Assembly (NCBI GenBank): GCA_900489925.1 | Contig: UEHQ01000026.1 | Coordinates: 1 to 64,000, forward strand | Direction of reading: 5' to 3' | DNA from: Hyphomicrobiales bacterium | GTDB lineage: Bacteria; Pseudomonadota; Alphaproteobacteria; Rhizobiales; Rhizobiaceae | DNA length: 64,000 bases | Part shown: positions 49,465 through 57,910 of the stretch, piece after piece | Numbering within the stretch: the stretch's first letter is position 1 | Layout: each line of letters begins with the position of its first letter | Position numbers and translations under genes: made by a program | Notes under the pieces: generated by a model | Database searches by the model: none | Seen by the model: the letters and a program-made list of their open reading frames with translations, nothing else | What the model was told of the DNA's origin: nothing

Positions 49465-49549
49465 TGGTGCGGTCGAGAAGACTCGAACTTCCACGGGTTG
49501 CCCCACAGCGACCTCAACGCTGCGCGTCTACCAATTCCGCCACGACCGC
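49465..49549 (-). tRNA. tRNA-Leu, anticodon GAG
   Basis: The minus strand folds as a leucine tRNA with a long variable arm: acceptor GCGGTCG / CGACCGC, D-loop TTGGTAGA, anticodon loop TTGAGGT (anticodon GAG), T-arm GTTCGAGTC, and an encoded 3' CCA. It is 85 bases long with discriminator A, as leucine tRNAs require. It reads CUC/CUU codons. tRNA 3' ends are common integration sites; no integrase is seen here. Confidence 0.97.
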
Positions 49550-49731
49550 ATCGTGGTAGGTGCCGGTTTGTGCCGGCGACGCAGCATGTAGCAAAAGGAT
49601 TCCGGCGACACAAGTGCGATGTGACAGTTTTTTTCAACAGACGTCACGACGTTTGAATCACACGAGAAACGACGCCATATAGACGCTCGAAGCTGCCGCC
49701 CCTGCAGGGCCAGCCGTGACGAGGAATAACC

Positions 49732-50445
49732 ATGCTGCGCACCGATCTCGACCACTCCATGTTTCCGATTGCGGGCTCGCGACCGGTTCGCTGGCGCATC
49801 GCCGACGGGCTCGTTCCCTATGAAGAGGCTGTGGATATCATGGAACGGGAGGTCGCCAGGATCGCAGACGGTGGCGACGAGTTGGTCTGGCTGGTCGAAC
49901 ATCCGCCGCTCTACACGGCCGGCACCAGCGCCGATGCCAAGGATCTCGTGCAGCCTGATCGTTTTCCAGTATTCTCCACAGGACGGGGAGGTGAATACAC
50001 CTATCACGGGCCAGGACAGCGGGTCGCCTATGTGATGCTCGATCTAAAGCGTCGGCGTCAGGATGTCCGCGCTTTCGTCGCTGCGCTGGAGGAAGTCATC
50101 ATCCGAACGCTCGATTCGATGAACGTTCGCGGCGAGCGGCGCGAGGATCGCGTCGGGGTCTGGGTTCGCAGGCCCGAGAAACCGCCACTGCCGGATGGCA
50201 CGGTGGCGGAGGACAAGATTGCAGCGCTCGGAATCCGACTGCGGAAATGGGTCACCTTTCACGGACTCTCGTTGAACGTCGAGCCCGACCTCGACCATTT
50301 CGGTGGAATCGTTCCCTGCGGAATTTCCGCCTATGGCGTGACCAGCCTCGTCGACTTGGGCCTGCTGGTCATGATGGCCGATGTGGATATCCGGCTTCGT
50401 GAAGCCTTCGAATCGGTTTTCGGCGAAACCGTGAACGACAATTGA
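49732..50445 (+). CDS. lipB: Octanoyltransferase LipB
   Basis: Transfers octanoate from octanoyl-ACP to lipoyl domains such as GcvH and the E2 subunits of 2-oxoacid dehydrogenases. The 237-residue protein has the substrate loop FSTGRGGEYTYHGPGQRVAY, the catalytic Lys in KIAALGIRLRKWVTFHG and the active-site Cys in VPCGISAYGV. GAGGA precedes the ATG at 49732. LipA is not in the window. Confidence 0.95.
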   Translation: MLRTDLDHSMFPIAGSRPVRWRIADGLVPYEEAVDIMEREVARIADGGDELVWLVEHPPLYTAGTSADAKDLVQPDRFPVFSTGRGGEYTYHGPGQRVAYVMLDLKRRRQDVRAFVAALEEVIIRTLDSMNVRGERREDRVGVWVRRPEKPPLPDGTVAEDKIAALGIRLRKWVTFHGLSLNVEPDLDHFGGIVPCGISAYGVTSLVDLGLLVMMADVDIRLREAFESVFGETVNDN

Positions 50446-50468
50446 TGTCAGACCACGTTATCGGAGAG

Positions 50469-50486
50469 GGGCCGTAAGGACGGCCC
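50469..50486. terminator. Terminator between convergent lipB and exported-protein gene
   Basis: Perfect 7-bp stem GGGCCGT / ACGGCCC with an AAGG loop, 23 bases after the lipB stop and 22 before the stop of the next, convergent gene. No strong T-run. Confidence 0.6.
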
Positions 50487-50508
50487 GCCTCCTGTCACCT
50501 GCCTCGAA

Positions 50509-50874
50509 CTACTTGTCGCCGGTGTCACGGCATGCATCCGTGTGCGACGCGCCGCTGTCGCCACCAAAGGTGTGGACGCCTTTCTTCGAAGTGTAGTCGC
50601 AATTCGGCAGCGGCTTGATGCTTGCCGTCGTCATTTTGTCGACGCCAGGGCTAACGCGAACGGGAGCGAAGCCGTCGCTGTCATTCGTGTAGTCGCTCGA
50701 ATACTCCTGCGCTTTGTGCTGGGCGTAGTGGATAGGTTTGGCCGGCGCCACCTTCACCGGAGCGAATCCGTCGCTGTCGTTCGAGTAGTCGCTGGAATAC
50801 TGGGCGGTCTGGGCAAATGCCGTGCCGGCCATGCCGAGAGCCAGAAGTGCGGCGGCAGCAAATTGAATGCGCAT
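50509..50874 (-). CDS. Small exported protein with tandem YSSDY-NDSDGFAPV repeats
   Basis: A 121-residue precursor with a clear signal peptide (AAAALLALGMAGTAFAQ). The mature part begins with two copies of a 15-residue unit, YSSDYSNDSDGFAPV and YSSDYTNDSDGFAPV, each followed by a Lys/Pro-rich spacer. The end has two Cys (PNCDYTSKKG, TDACRDTG) that could pair. No family is recognised. A GAGGAGATCTACC ribosome site fixes the start at 50874. Acidic repeats suggest a surface-binding or metal-binding role, purely inferred. Confidence 0.75.
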   Translation of the reverse strand: MRIQFAAAALLALGMAGTAFAQTAQYSSDYSNDSDGFAPVKVAPAKPIHYAQHKAQEYSSDYTNDSDGFAPVRVSPGVDKMTTASIKPLPNCDYTSKKGVHTFGGDSGASHTDACRDTGDK

Positions 50875-51128
50875 GGTAGATCTCCTCAATCATTCGTTGC
50901 AAACAACGTTACGCAAAACCCTCGGCAACGACCAGTTCGCGCCCGAATTGAGGCGGGAATGTGAACAATTAGCGCACTACCGACCAACGTTTAATCAAAT
51001 GAAATCACGGAGCCGCGACTGGACTTGATCGGATAATGACGCGATTTTGATGTGAGGAACCGGAGCGCGAGGTGCCGAATTTGCTGCAATCAAAAGACGC
51101 TCTCATTGATCCAAACAACCCGCTGTCG

Positions 51129-51833
51129 CTACTGAGCAGCAGCGACGTTTGCCGGAACGAAATCGCGGATGATGCCTTCGACCAACTCGGGCGTTAGCTG
51201 GCTGAAATGCGAAATGATATGGGTCGGGTTGAGCTGCTCGATCGGGACGTCGGAGTAGCCGAACGGCACGGCAATCGACGGAATCCCGGCGTTCTGCGCG
51301 ACCAGAATGTCGTTGACGCTGTCACCGATCATGATGGAGCGCCTGGGATCACCACCTGCCTTTTCGATGGTGCCGAGCAGATGGCCCGCATCCGGCTTGC
51401 GGACGGCAAACGTATCGCCGCCGGTAATCACATCGAAGCGATGCGTGAGGTTCAAGCGATCGAGAAGCGTTCTCGCCAAGCCCTCGAGCTTGTTGGTGCA
51501 GACGGCAAACCGGAAGCCGCTTGCCTTCAGCGTATCCAGGGCGTTCTCGAGGCCGGGATATGCGGCCGTCTTGCCGGGCATGTTCCTAGTATAATGCGCG
51601 ATGAAGCGATCCAGGAGCGGCGGCAGCGCCTCCGGTTCGAGCTTCAGACCCTGCAGCTTGCAGGCGCGCTCGATCATGACCTTGGCGCCGTGGCCGACAA
51701 GGTGGGTGAGATCGTCGTAGCTCACCGGCGCCAGATCAAGTGCTTCAATGGTGTGGTTCAGGCTTTCGACCAGATCGACGTGCGTATCAAGGAGCGTTCC
51801 ATCGAGATCGAATACAATGAGGACAGGGGTCAA
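51129..51833 (-). CDS. gph: Phosphoglycolate phosphatase-like HAD hydrolase
   Basis: A 234-residue HAD enzyme. Motif I is VFDLDGTLLDTHVDL (nucleophile D10), motif II is FAVCTNKLEG, and motif IV is SIMIGDSVNDILVAQNAG. It fits Gph, which dephosphorylates 2-phosphoglycolate, a product of DNA repair or photorespiration, but the substrate cannot be proven. It is divergent from rpiA with a 195-base gap; I believe the neighbouring order gph-rpiA-DUF2059-gor is conserved in rhizobia. Confidence 0.88.
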   Translation of the reverse strand: MTPVLIVFDLDGTLLDTHVDLVESLNHTIEALDLAPVSYDDLTHLVGHGAKVMIERACKLQGLKLEPEALPPLLDRFIAHYTRNMPGKTAAYPGLENALDTLKASGFRFAVCTNKLEGLARTLLDRLNLTHRFDVITGGDTFAVRKPDAGHLLGTIEKAGGDPRRSIMIGDSVNDILVAQNAGIPSIAVPFGYSDVPIEQLNPTHIISHFSQLTPELVEGIIRDFVPANVAAAQ

Positions 51834-52028
51834 GGGAGTTTGCCTGTGCGCTTGTTGGGATGCTCAGGAAGTAGGCGATGAAGGCCGCAAAAGCAACGCT
51901 TTGCCCGCCTGCGCCATAAATCCCAGATCTATTCCCAATTTCGAAAAGCGTGACGCTATTTTGGCTTTCGTTTGGCAAGCGAGCCGTGTAAACACCTCAC
52001 CCAACGTAACATTTGGAGTAAGCGGCGC

Positions 52029-52727
52029 ATGGATGCCCGCGAAATGAAGATCAAAGCCGCCGAGGTTGCCCTGACCTATGTCGAGGACGGCATGCGGCTC
52101 GGTATTGGAACCGGAAGCACCGCCGAAGAGTTCGTACGGCTGCTCGCCGAACGGGTCGCGGGCGGCTTCAAGATCGAAGGCGTTCCCACATCCGAGCGCA
52201 CGGCGCGGCTTTGCGTCGAACTCGGCGTACCCCTGAAATCCCTCGACGAGCTGCCGGAGCTGGATCTCACCATCGATGGTGCTGATGAAGTGGATGCCGA
52301 GCTGCGCCTGATCAAGGGTGGGGGCGGCGCGCTGCTGCGGGAGAAGATCGTCGCGGCCGCTTCGACACGAATGATCGTGATCGCTGACGAAAGCAAACTC
52401 GTTCAGACTCTCGGCGGTTTTGCGCTTCCGATCGAAGTCAATCCATTTGGGCTGGTTTCGACCCGGATCGCCATCGAAAAGACGGCGGCGAAGCTTGGTC
52501 TCAGCGGCGATCTGACGCTTCGGCAATCCGGCGGCGATAACTTCACCACCGACGGCGGGCACTACATCATCGATGCATCTTTTGGCCGCATTCCTGATGC
52601 AGAGGCGCTTTCAAACGAGCTGAATGCGATACCCGGCGTCGTGGAACACGGACTCTTTCTCAATATGGCCGCGCTTGCGATCATCGCCGGCCCAGCAGGC
52701 GCGCGCACGCTGCGGGCAAACAGGTAA
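52029..52727 (+). CDS. rpiA: Ribose-5-phosphate isomerase A
   Basis: Interconverts ribose-5-phosphate and ribulose-5-phosphate in the pentose phosphate pathway. The 232-residue protein has the phosphate loop RLGIGTGSTAEEF, the catalytic region TIDGADEVD and KGGGGALLREK. The start at 52029 has GGAG at 52015; a 19-residue longer frame has no better site. The DUF2059 gene starts 8 bases after the stop. Confidence 0.96.
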   Translation: MDAREMKIKAAEVALTYVEDGMRLGIGTGSTAEEFVRLLAERVAGGFKIEGVPTSERTARLCVELGVPLKSLDELPELDLTIDGADEVDAELRLIKGGGGALLREKIVAAASTRMIVIADESKLVQTLGGFALPIEVNPFGLVSTRIAIEKTAAKLGLSGDLTLRQSGGDNFTTDGGHYIIDASFGRIPDAEALSNELNAIPGVVEHGLFLNMAALAIIAGPAGARTLRANR

Positions 52728-52735
52728 CAGGAGCT

Positions 52736-53326
52736 ATGAAACTCATGATTAAATTTGCAGGTCTTGGCCGTTTTGCTGCTGCGACCGTTATTCTTTCGGG
52801 TATTGCCCTCGGCTCCGCCGCCCAGGCACAGGAAGCATCGCCGGAGCAGCTGAAGGCAGCGCGCGCGGCAATCGACGCCATCGGTGCGACGACGCAGTTC
52901 GACAACATCCTGCCGGGCCTCGCCGAGCGGCTGAAGGCCGACCTCATCCAGGATTCGCCGAACTACCAGGATCAGATCACGGCAGAAGTCGACAAGCAGG
53001 CGCTGGCACTTGCACCGCGTCGCGCCGACCTCGAAAAGGAAGCTGCCCTGACCTATGCCAAGGCATTCTCGGTCGAAGAACTGAACGCTATCGCTGCGTT
53101 CTACAGCTCGCCGGTTGGCCAGAAGCTGCTGAAGGATGGCCCGATCGCTTCGCGCGAAACAGTCAAGGCAGCCGATATCTGGGCACAGGGCATTTCCCGC
53201 GACCTGCAGAAGCAGACCAGCGTCGAGCTCAGCAAAGTCATCAAGGTGACGCCGGCACCGGCAGTTGATCCAGCTGCAGCCGCTGCCCCCAAGGCAGCCG
53301 CACCGAAGCCCGCTGCAAAGCAGTAA
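52736..53326 (+). CDS. DUF2059 exported protein
   Basis: A 196-residue precursor with a signal peptide (AATVILSGIALGSAAQAQ). The DUF2059 domain includes YAKAFSVEELNAIAAFYSSP and VGQKLLKDGP, the family's conserved core. The last ~25 residues are Ala/Pro/Lys rich. It lies between rpiA and gor, as in related rhizobia. Function is unknown; it is probably periplasmic. A strong terminator follows. Confidence 0.85.
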   Translation: MKLMIKFAGLGRFAAATVILSGIALGSAAQAQEASPEQLKAARAAIDAIGATTQFDNILPGLAERLKADLIQDSPNYQDQITAEVDKQALALAPRRADLEKEAALTYAKAFSVEELNAIAAFYSSPVGQKLLKDGPIASRETVKAADIWAQGISRDLQKQTSVELSKVIKVTPAPAVDPAAAAAPKAAAPKPAAKQ

Positions 53327-53350
53327 GCGCTTCCCCAATCATGATCTCTT

Positions 53351-53380
53351 GAAAGCCCGGCACCGACCGGGCTTTCGTTT
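53351..53380 (+). terminator. Terminator of rpiA-DUF2059 operon
   Basis: Perfect 10-bp stem GAAAGCCCGG / CCGGGCTTTC with a 6-base loop, followed by GTTTTTG. It separates the DUF2059 gene from gor. Confidence 0.9.
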
Positions 53381-53439
53381 TTGTGCCGATCGATACTATA
53401 TCAATCCCGTCTTTCAGCAGATTCTATCCGGAGTTTCCC

Positions 53440-54825
53440 ATGACGTCCTATGATTACGACCTCTTTGTCATCGGCGGCGGATCTGGCGGCGTGCGCAGTG
53501 CGCGCGTGGCGGCATCCCTCGGCAAGAAGGTCGCGATCGCGGAAGAGTATCGCTATGGCGGCACCTGCGTCATTCGAGGATGCGTTCCGAAGAAGCTCTT
53601 CGTTTACGCTTCCCAGTATCATGAGCATTTCGAGGATGCCGCCGGTTTCGGCTGGACGGTCGGCGCAAGTTCCTTCGATTGGAAGAAGCTGATTGCGGCA
53701 AAAGACGCCGAAATTTCGCGGCTGGAAGGGCTCTACAAGAAGGGGCTTTCCGGCGCCAACGCTGAAATTCTGGAGACGCGCGCCGAACTGATCGATGCCC
53801 ATACGATTCGTCTCGTGAACTCAGGCGCAACGGTCACCGCGAAGACCATCGTCGTTGCGACCGGTGGGCGACCAAACCTGCACGAAGCCCTGCCTGGCCA
53901 CGAACTCTGCATTTCCTCCAACGAGGCATTCCATCTCGAAGAGCTTCCGCGTTCGATCGTGATTGCCGGCGGCGGGTATATTGCCGTCGAATTCGCGAAC
54001 GTTTTCCATGGCTTGGGGGTCGAGACGACGCTGATCTATCGTGGCGCGGAGATCCTTTCCCGCTTCGACCAGGATCTGCGGCGGGGCCTGCATGAGGCGA
54101 TGACCGCCAAGGGCATCCGGATCCTCTGCCACGACACGATGCAGAAGGTGTCGAAGGACGGTGACAGCCTCGTCGTCGACACGTTGAACAACGGCGCGTT
54201 GAAAGCCGACGTCGTGATGCTGGCGCTCGGTCGCGTTCCAAATACGCAGAGGCTGGGTCTGGAAGCAGCCGGCGTTGCGACGGACAAGCAGGGGGCGATC
54301 GTCGTTGACGAATACTCCCGCACGAACGTCGAGAACATCTACGCGCTGGGGGATGTCACCGACCGGGTACAGCTGACGCCGGTCGCCATCCATGAGGCCA
54401 TGTGCTTCATCGAGACAGAATACAAGAACAACCCGACGAAGCCTGATCACGACACGATCGCTACGGCGGTCTTCTCGCAGCCGGAAATCGGCACCGTCGG
54501 GCTGACCGAAGAAGATGCGGCCCAGCGCTACAAGGACCTCGAAGTTTACCGCGCCCAGTTCCGGCCGCTGAAGGCGACGCTTTCGGGCCGTGCCGAAAAG
54601 ATGATCATGAAGCTGATCGTCGACGCAGCGAGTCGCAAGGTCGTCGGGGCCCATATTCTCGGTCACGACGCCGGCGAGATGGCGCAACTACTGGGGATCA
54701 CGCTGAAGGCCGGCTGCACCAAGGACGACTTCGACCGCACCATGGCCGTGCATCCGACTGCCGCCGAGGAGCTCGTGACGATGTACGCGCCGAGCTACCG
54801 CATTCGCGACGGCGTCCGGGTCTGA
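53440..54825 (+). CDS. gor: Glutathione reductase
   Basis: FAD enzyme that reduces oxidised glutathione with NADPH. The 461-residue protein has the FAD motif VIGGGSGGVRSARVAA, the redox disulfide in GGTCVIRGCVPKKLF, the NADPH-binding IAGGGYIAVEFANVFHG, and the C-terminal HPTAAEELVTMY with the active-site His-Glu. The start at 53440 (MTSYDYDLFVI) has CCGGAG upstream. Its stop abuts the stop of the convergent TadG-like gene with no intervening base. Confidence 0.96.
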   Translation: MTSYDYDLFVIGGGSGGVRSARVAASLGKKVAIAEEYRYGGTCVIRGCVPKKLFVYASQYHEHFEDAAGFGWTVGASSFDWKKLIAAKDAEISRLEGLYKKGLSGANAEILETRAELIDAHTIRLVNSGATVTAKTIVVATGGRPNLHEALPGHELCISSNEAFHLEELPRSIVIAGGGYIAVEFANVFHGLGVETTLIYRGAEILSRFDQDLRRGLHEAMTAKGIRILCHDTMQKVSKDGDSLVVDTLNNGALKADVVMLALGRVPNTQRLGLEAAGVATDKQGAIVVDEYSRTNVENIYALGDVTDRVQLTPVAIHEAMCFIETEYKNNPTKPDHDTIATAVFSQPEIGTVGLTEEDAAQRYKDLEVYRAQFRPLKATLSGRAEKMIMKLIVDAASRKVVGAHILGHDAGEMAQLLGITLKAGCTKDDFDRTMAVHPTAAEELVTMYAPSYRIRDGVRV

Positions 54826-56214
54826 TCAACCGGTCAGGCGCGGCATCCGGACGATCTTGAGGAAGAGAGCCTGCATGGCTTCCGTGATGCCTTGGGTTGG
54901 CGTGACCTCGAAATAGAGACCCGGCGATGCGCAAGTCTGCATCTTTGTCGGAATTTCGCTCTGAAACGGCTTGATCCAGGTGTTGTACCAGTCGTTCGTG
55001 GGGAGCGGCAGATAGGTTGTATACAATACGGCGATCTTGATGCCGCGATCCTTGGCTGCCTTGCAGAAGGAGACGTCGATCGGTTCCTGGCAGCGGCTAC
55101 CGGTCGTCTTCTTCGTGCAGGTGGAAGCTTTATAGCTATCGCCGACACCGTCGGACACGAAGAAGATGATCTTCTGTGTATCCGCCGTACTTGTTCCCGA
55201 GCCACCAGCAGGGATCTTGGTGTTGAGCTGCGTCAGCGCGCTATCAAAGCTCGTCTGGGTGTCGTCGTTGTAACCTTGCTGCGGGATCGTCATCAGGTCG
55301 AGGACATATTCGCTGTCACCAACTTGGGGATTCGGCGTTTTTTCGGTGACCTTGCTGCCCACCTTGTCGAGATCGCTCGTCAACGGCACGATTTCACTAA
55401 GCCCTGCGGCCTCGGCCTTCGCGCCAAACGTATAGATCGCCATGCGAAACTGATTGTCGGTATCCGCCTTGGCGGACGCAGTCAGCGCCTGCGTCGCCTG
55501 ACGCACCACGTCGATACGCATGGTCACCTTATTCTTCTTGGCAAGCGCGTAGTAATCCTTGCCCTTATTGCTGCCGCTCTCATGGCAGGCAAAGGCGCAG
55601 GAGGCATTTGAACTTTTGTTCTTCGTCAGGTCCACCATCGTGGCGACATCGGCGGGCGTTGCTCCGACGCCCATGGACGGCGTGTTGTCGATCAGGATGT
55701 AGAAATCCATGAAGGAAGCTGTCTGAACCGTCGCAGTCGCGGTCCCGGATATCTGAACGCTTTTCTGTCCGAAGACTTGCATGAAGGTGGTGGGGACGGC
55801 AGCGCTGAACGACACCGAAGAGGTCACCTTGTTGCCGCTCTTGGCCACCGCAACGGCGGTTGTCACATTGCTCGCCGTCAACTCGCCCTGCATCTGAGCG
55901 ACGAAGATACTGCGAGCATTGTCCTGGCCGACGGAAATGACGCCGTCGCCGGTCATCTTCACGGCGGCCGCTGTCGTCGATTTGTCAGAAAGTGTGCCTA
56001 CCGCTGCCGCGTCGGCCGCCGCGTAGAGCTGCGTTCTGAGGCTTAAGGCATGCGCAAAATCAACGGCCATGCCTGCCGACCCCAGGAGGGGCACCATCAG
56101 AAGAGCGGTCATCAGGCCAAAATTGCCCGATCGATCCGTAAGGAAGCGATTGAATGTCGGCACTATACTGTTCCCATATATCACCTGCATCGGTGAAAAG
56201 GCGGGAAACATCAT
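54826..56214 (-). CDS. TadG-like pilus assembly protein with VWA domain
   Basis: A 462-residue protein. Residues ~30-55 are the TadE/TadG N-terminal helix (NFGLMTALLMVPLLGSAGMAV), followed by a periplasmic part. A VWA-type domain starts with the MIDAS-like LIDNTPSMGVG (DxTxS at 176-180) and includes two cysteine-rich stretches. Tad proteins build Flp-type pili; no pilin or ATPase gene is near. The exact start is uncertain: the ATG at 56214, an ATG at 56190 and a GTG at residue 18 are possible, and none has a strong ribosome site. Its stop codon abuts the gor stop. Confidence 0.75.
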   Translation of the reverse strand: MMFPAFSPMQVIYGNSIVPTFNRFLTDRSGNFGLMTALLMVPLLGSAGMAVDFAHALSLRTQLYAAADAAAVGTLSDKSTTAAAVKMTGDGVISVGQDNARSIFVAQMQGELTASNVTTAVAVAKSGNKVTSSVSFSAAVPTTFMQVFGQKSVQISGTATATVQTASFMDFYILIDNTPSMGVGATPADVATMVDLTKNKSSNASCAFACHESGSNKGKDYYALAKKNKVTMRIDVVRQATQALTASAKADTDNQFRMAIYTFGAKAEAAGLSEIVPLTSDLDKVGSKVTEKTPNPQVGDSEYVLDLMTIPQQGYNDDTQTSFDSALTQLNTKIPAGGSGTSTADTQKIIFFVSDGVGDSYKASTCTKKTTGSRCQEPIDVSFCKAAKDRGIKIAVLYTTYLPLPTNDWYNTWIKPFQSEIPTKMQTCASPGLYFEVTPTQGITEAMQALFLKIVRMPRLTG

Positions 56215-56444
56215 GTTGCGCCGGTCTGAAATCAGGGCCTTTGTAATTGCAAAGTTTGAATTAGATACAAAGTGTTTTGGTATATTGAACGTTAAGACGC
56301 CGGTTATGGTTTGAAAAAGGGCGACGTCATACCTTTATATGAGGCCATTCGCGAAGCTCTGTAACGGCTCTAAACTAGGCTTGAACGGTGCTATGCAAGA
56401 TGGCGGTAAAGGTCTATAAGCCGCCCAACATTTTTACGACGGGA

Positions 56445-56465
56445 CATCCGGCAAAAGGCCGGATG
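56445..56465 (+). promoter_or_regulatory. Hairpin in the aroG leader
   Basis: Perfect 7-bp stem CATCCGG / CCGGATG with a CAAAAGG-like loop, 19 bases before the aroG start codon. It is too weak for a terminator and lacks a T-run. I see no aromatic-rich leader peptide, so amino-acid attenuation is not supported. Confidence 0.35.
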
Positions 56466-56483
56466 CGGAAACAGGTGAGTGAG

Positions 56484-57857
56484 ATGGCACAGAATTGGAC
56501 TCCGAACAGTTGGCGGCAAAAACCGATCCAGCAGGTTCCGGACTATCCGGACCAGGCAGCAGTAGCAGCAACGGAAGCCCAGCTCGCATCTTATCCTCCG
56601 CTGGTTTTTGCCGGTGAGGCGCGTCGCCTTAAGAAGCATCTTGCCAATGTTGCCGAAGGTAACGGCTTCCTGCTTCAGGGCGGCGATTGCGCCGAGAGCT
56701 TCGCCGAACACGGCGCCGACAACATCCGCGACTTCTTCCGCGCGTTCCTGCAGATGGCCGTCGTGCTGACCTACGGGGCGCAGCTGCCGGTCGTGAAGGT
56801 CGGCCGCATTGCCGGTCAGTTCGCCAAGCCACGCTCCTCGGGCACCGAGACGCTGGATGGCGTTACTCTGCCAAGCTACCGCGGCGATATCATCAACGGT
56901 ATCGAATTCACGGAAGAGGCCCGCATTCCGAATCCGGAACGTCAAGCCATGGCGTACCGTCAGTCGGCTGCGACGCTCAACCTGCTGCGCGCGTTCGCGA
57001 TGGGTGGCTATGCCAACCTCGAAAACGTTCATCAGTGGATGCTCGGCTTCGTGAAGGACAGCCCGCAGGGCGAGCGTTATCGCAAGCTTGCTGCGCGCAT
57101 CAGTGAAACCATGGATTTCATGAAGGCGATCGGCATTACCTCGGAAAACAATCCGAGCCTGCGTGAAACCGATTTCTTCACCAGCCACGAGGCTCTGCTT
57201 CTCGGCTACGAAGAAGCGCTGACGCGCGTCGACTCCACTTCGGGCGACTGGTACGCGACCTCCGGCCACATGATCTGGATCGGCGACCGTACGCGCCAGG
57301 CCGACCATGCGCATGTCGAATACTGCCGCGGGATCAAGAACCCGATCGGGCTCAAGTGCGGTCCTTCGCTCCAGGCGGACGATCTGCTCAACCTGATCGA
57401 CATTCTGAACCCGACCAACGAGGCCGGTCGCCTGACGCTGATCTGCCGCTTCGGTCACGACAAGGTCGCCGAGCATCTGCCGCGCCTCATTCGCGCGGTC
57501 GAGCGCGAAGGCCGCAAGGTGGTCTGGTCCTGCGACCCTATGCATGGCAACACGATCACGCTGAACAGCTACAAGACGCGTCCGTTCGAGCGGATCCTGT
57601 CGGAGGTTGAAAGCTTCTTCCAGATCCATCGCGCGGAAGGCTCGCATCCGGGCGGCATCCATATCGAGATGACCGGTAAGGACGTGACCGAGTGCACGGG
57701 CGGCGCCCGCGCCGTGACGGCAGACGATCTGCACGATCGTTACCACACGCATTGCGATCCGCGTCTCAACGCCGATCAGGCACTCGAGCTGGCGTTCCTG
57801 CTGTCCGAGCGCATGAAGAGCGGTCGCGACGAGAAGCGGATGGCTGTCAACGGCTGA
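56484..57857 (+). CDS. aroG: Class II 3-deoxy-7-phosphoheptulonate (DAHP) synthase
   Basis: First enzyme of the shikimate pathway, joining phosphoenolpyruvate and erythrose-4-phosphate. The 457-residue size, LLQGGDCAESFAEH, AGQFAKPRSSGTETLDGV and ETDFFTSHEALLLGYEEA identify the plant-like class II family, not the E. coli AroFGH type. The start at 56484 (MAQNWTPNSWRQ) is chosen because the longer frame from 56388 covers the leader hairpin and lacks conserved sequence. Rhizobial annotations often call it aroG or aroF. Confidence 0.95.
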   Translation: MAQNWTPNSWRQKPIQQVPDYPDQAAVAATEAQLASYPPLVFAGEARRLKKHLANVAEGNGFLLQGGDCAESFAEHGADNIRDFFRAFLQMAVVLTYGAQLPVVKVGRIAGQFAKPRSSGTETLDGVTLPSYRGDIINGIEFTEEARIPNPERQAMAYRQSAATLNLLRAFAMGGYANLENVHQWMLGFVKDSPQGERYRKLAARISETMDFMKAIGITSENNPSLRETDFFTSHEALLLGYEEALTRVDSTSGDWYATSGHMIWIGDRTRQADHAHVEYCRGIKNPIGLKCGPSLQADDLLNLIDILNPTNEAGRLTLICRFGHDKVAEHLPRLIRAVEREGRKVVWSCDPMHGNTITLNSYKTRPFERILSEVESFFQIHRAEGSHPGGIHIEMTGKDVTECTGGARAVTADDLHDRYHTHCDPRLNADQALELAFLLSERMKSGRDEKRMAVNG

Positions 57858-57882
57858 TCGCTCCATTGATCCTGAGTTTGAG

Positions 57883-57910
57883 AAAGCCCGGTCAGCGCCG
57901 GGCTTTTTTA
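57883..57910 (+). terminator. Terminator of aroG
   Basis: Inverted repeat AAAGCCCGG / CCGGGCTTT followed by more T's, 26 bases after the aroG stop. It also lies at the end of the convergent TadG-like gene. Confidence 0.92.

Noticed and set aside
49465..49549. Integrated element at tRNA-Leu
   Set aside because: No integrase, no direct repeat of the tRNA end and no shift in gene content on the lipB side; only a weak frame fragment remains, noted separately.
56300..56483. Aromatic amino-acid attenuator in the aroG leader
   Set aside because: No leader peptide rich in Trp, Phe or Tyr and no terminator-type hairpin with T-run.
56391..57866. A 491-codon minus-strand frame opposite aroG
   Set aside because: Antisense to the conserved DAHP synthase; ends at the terminator and has no protein signature.
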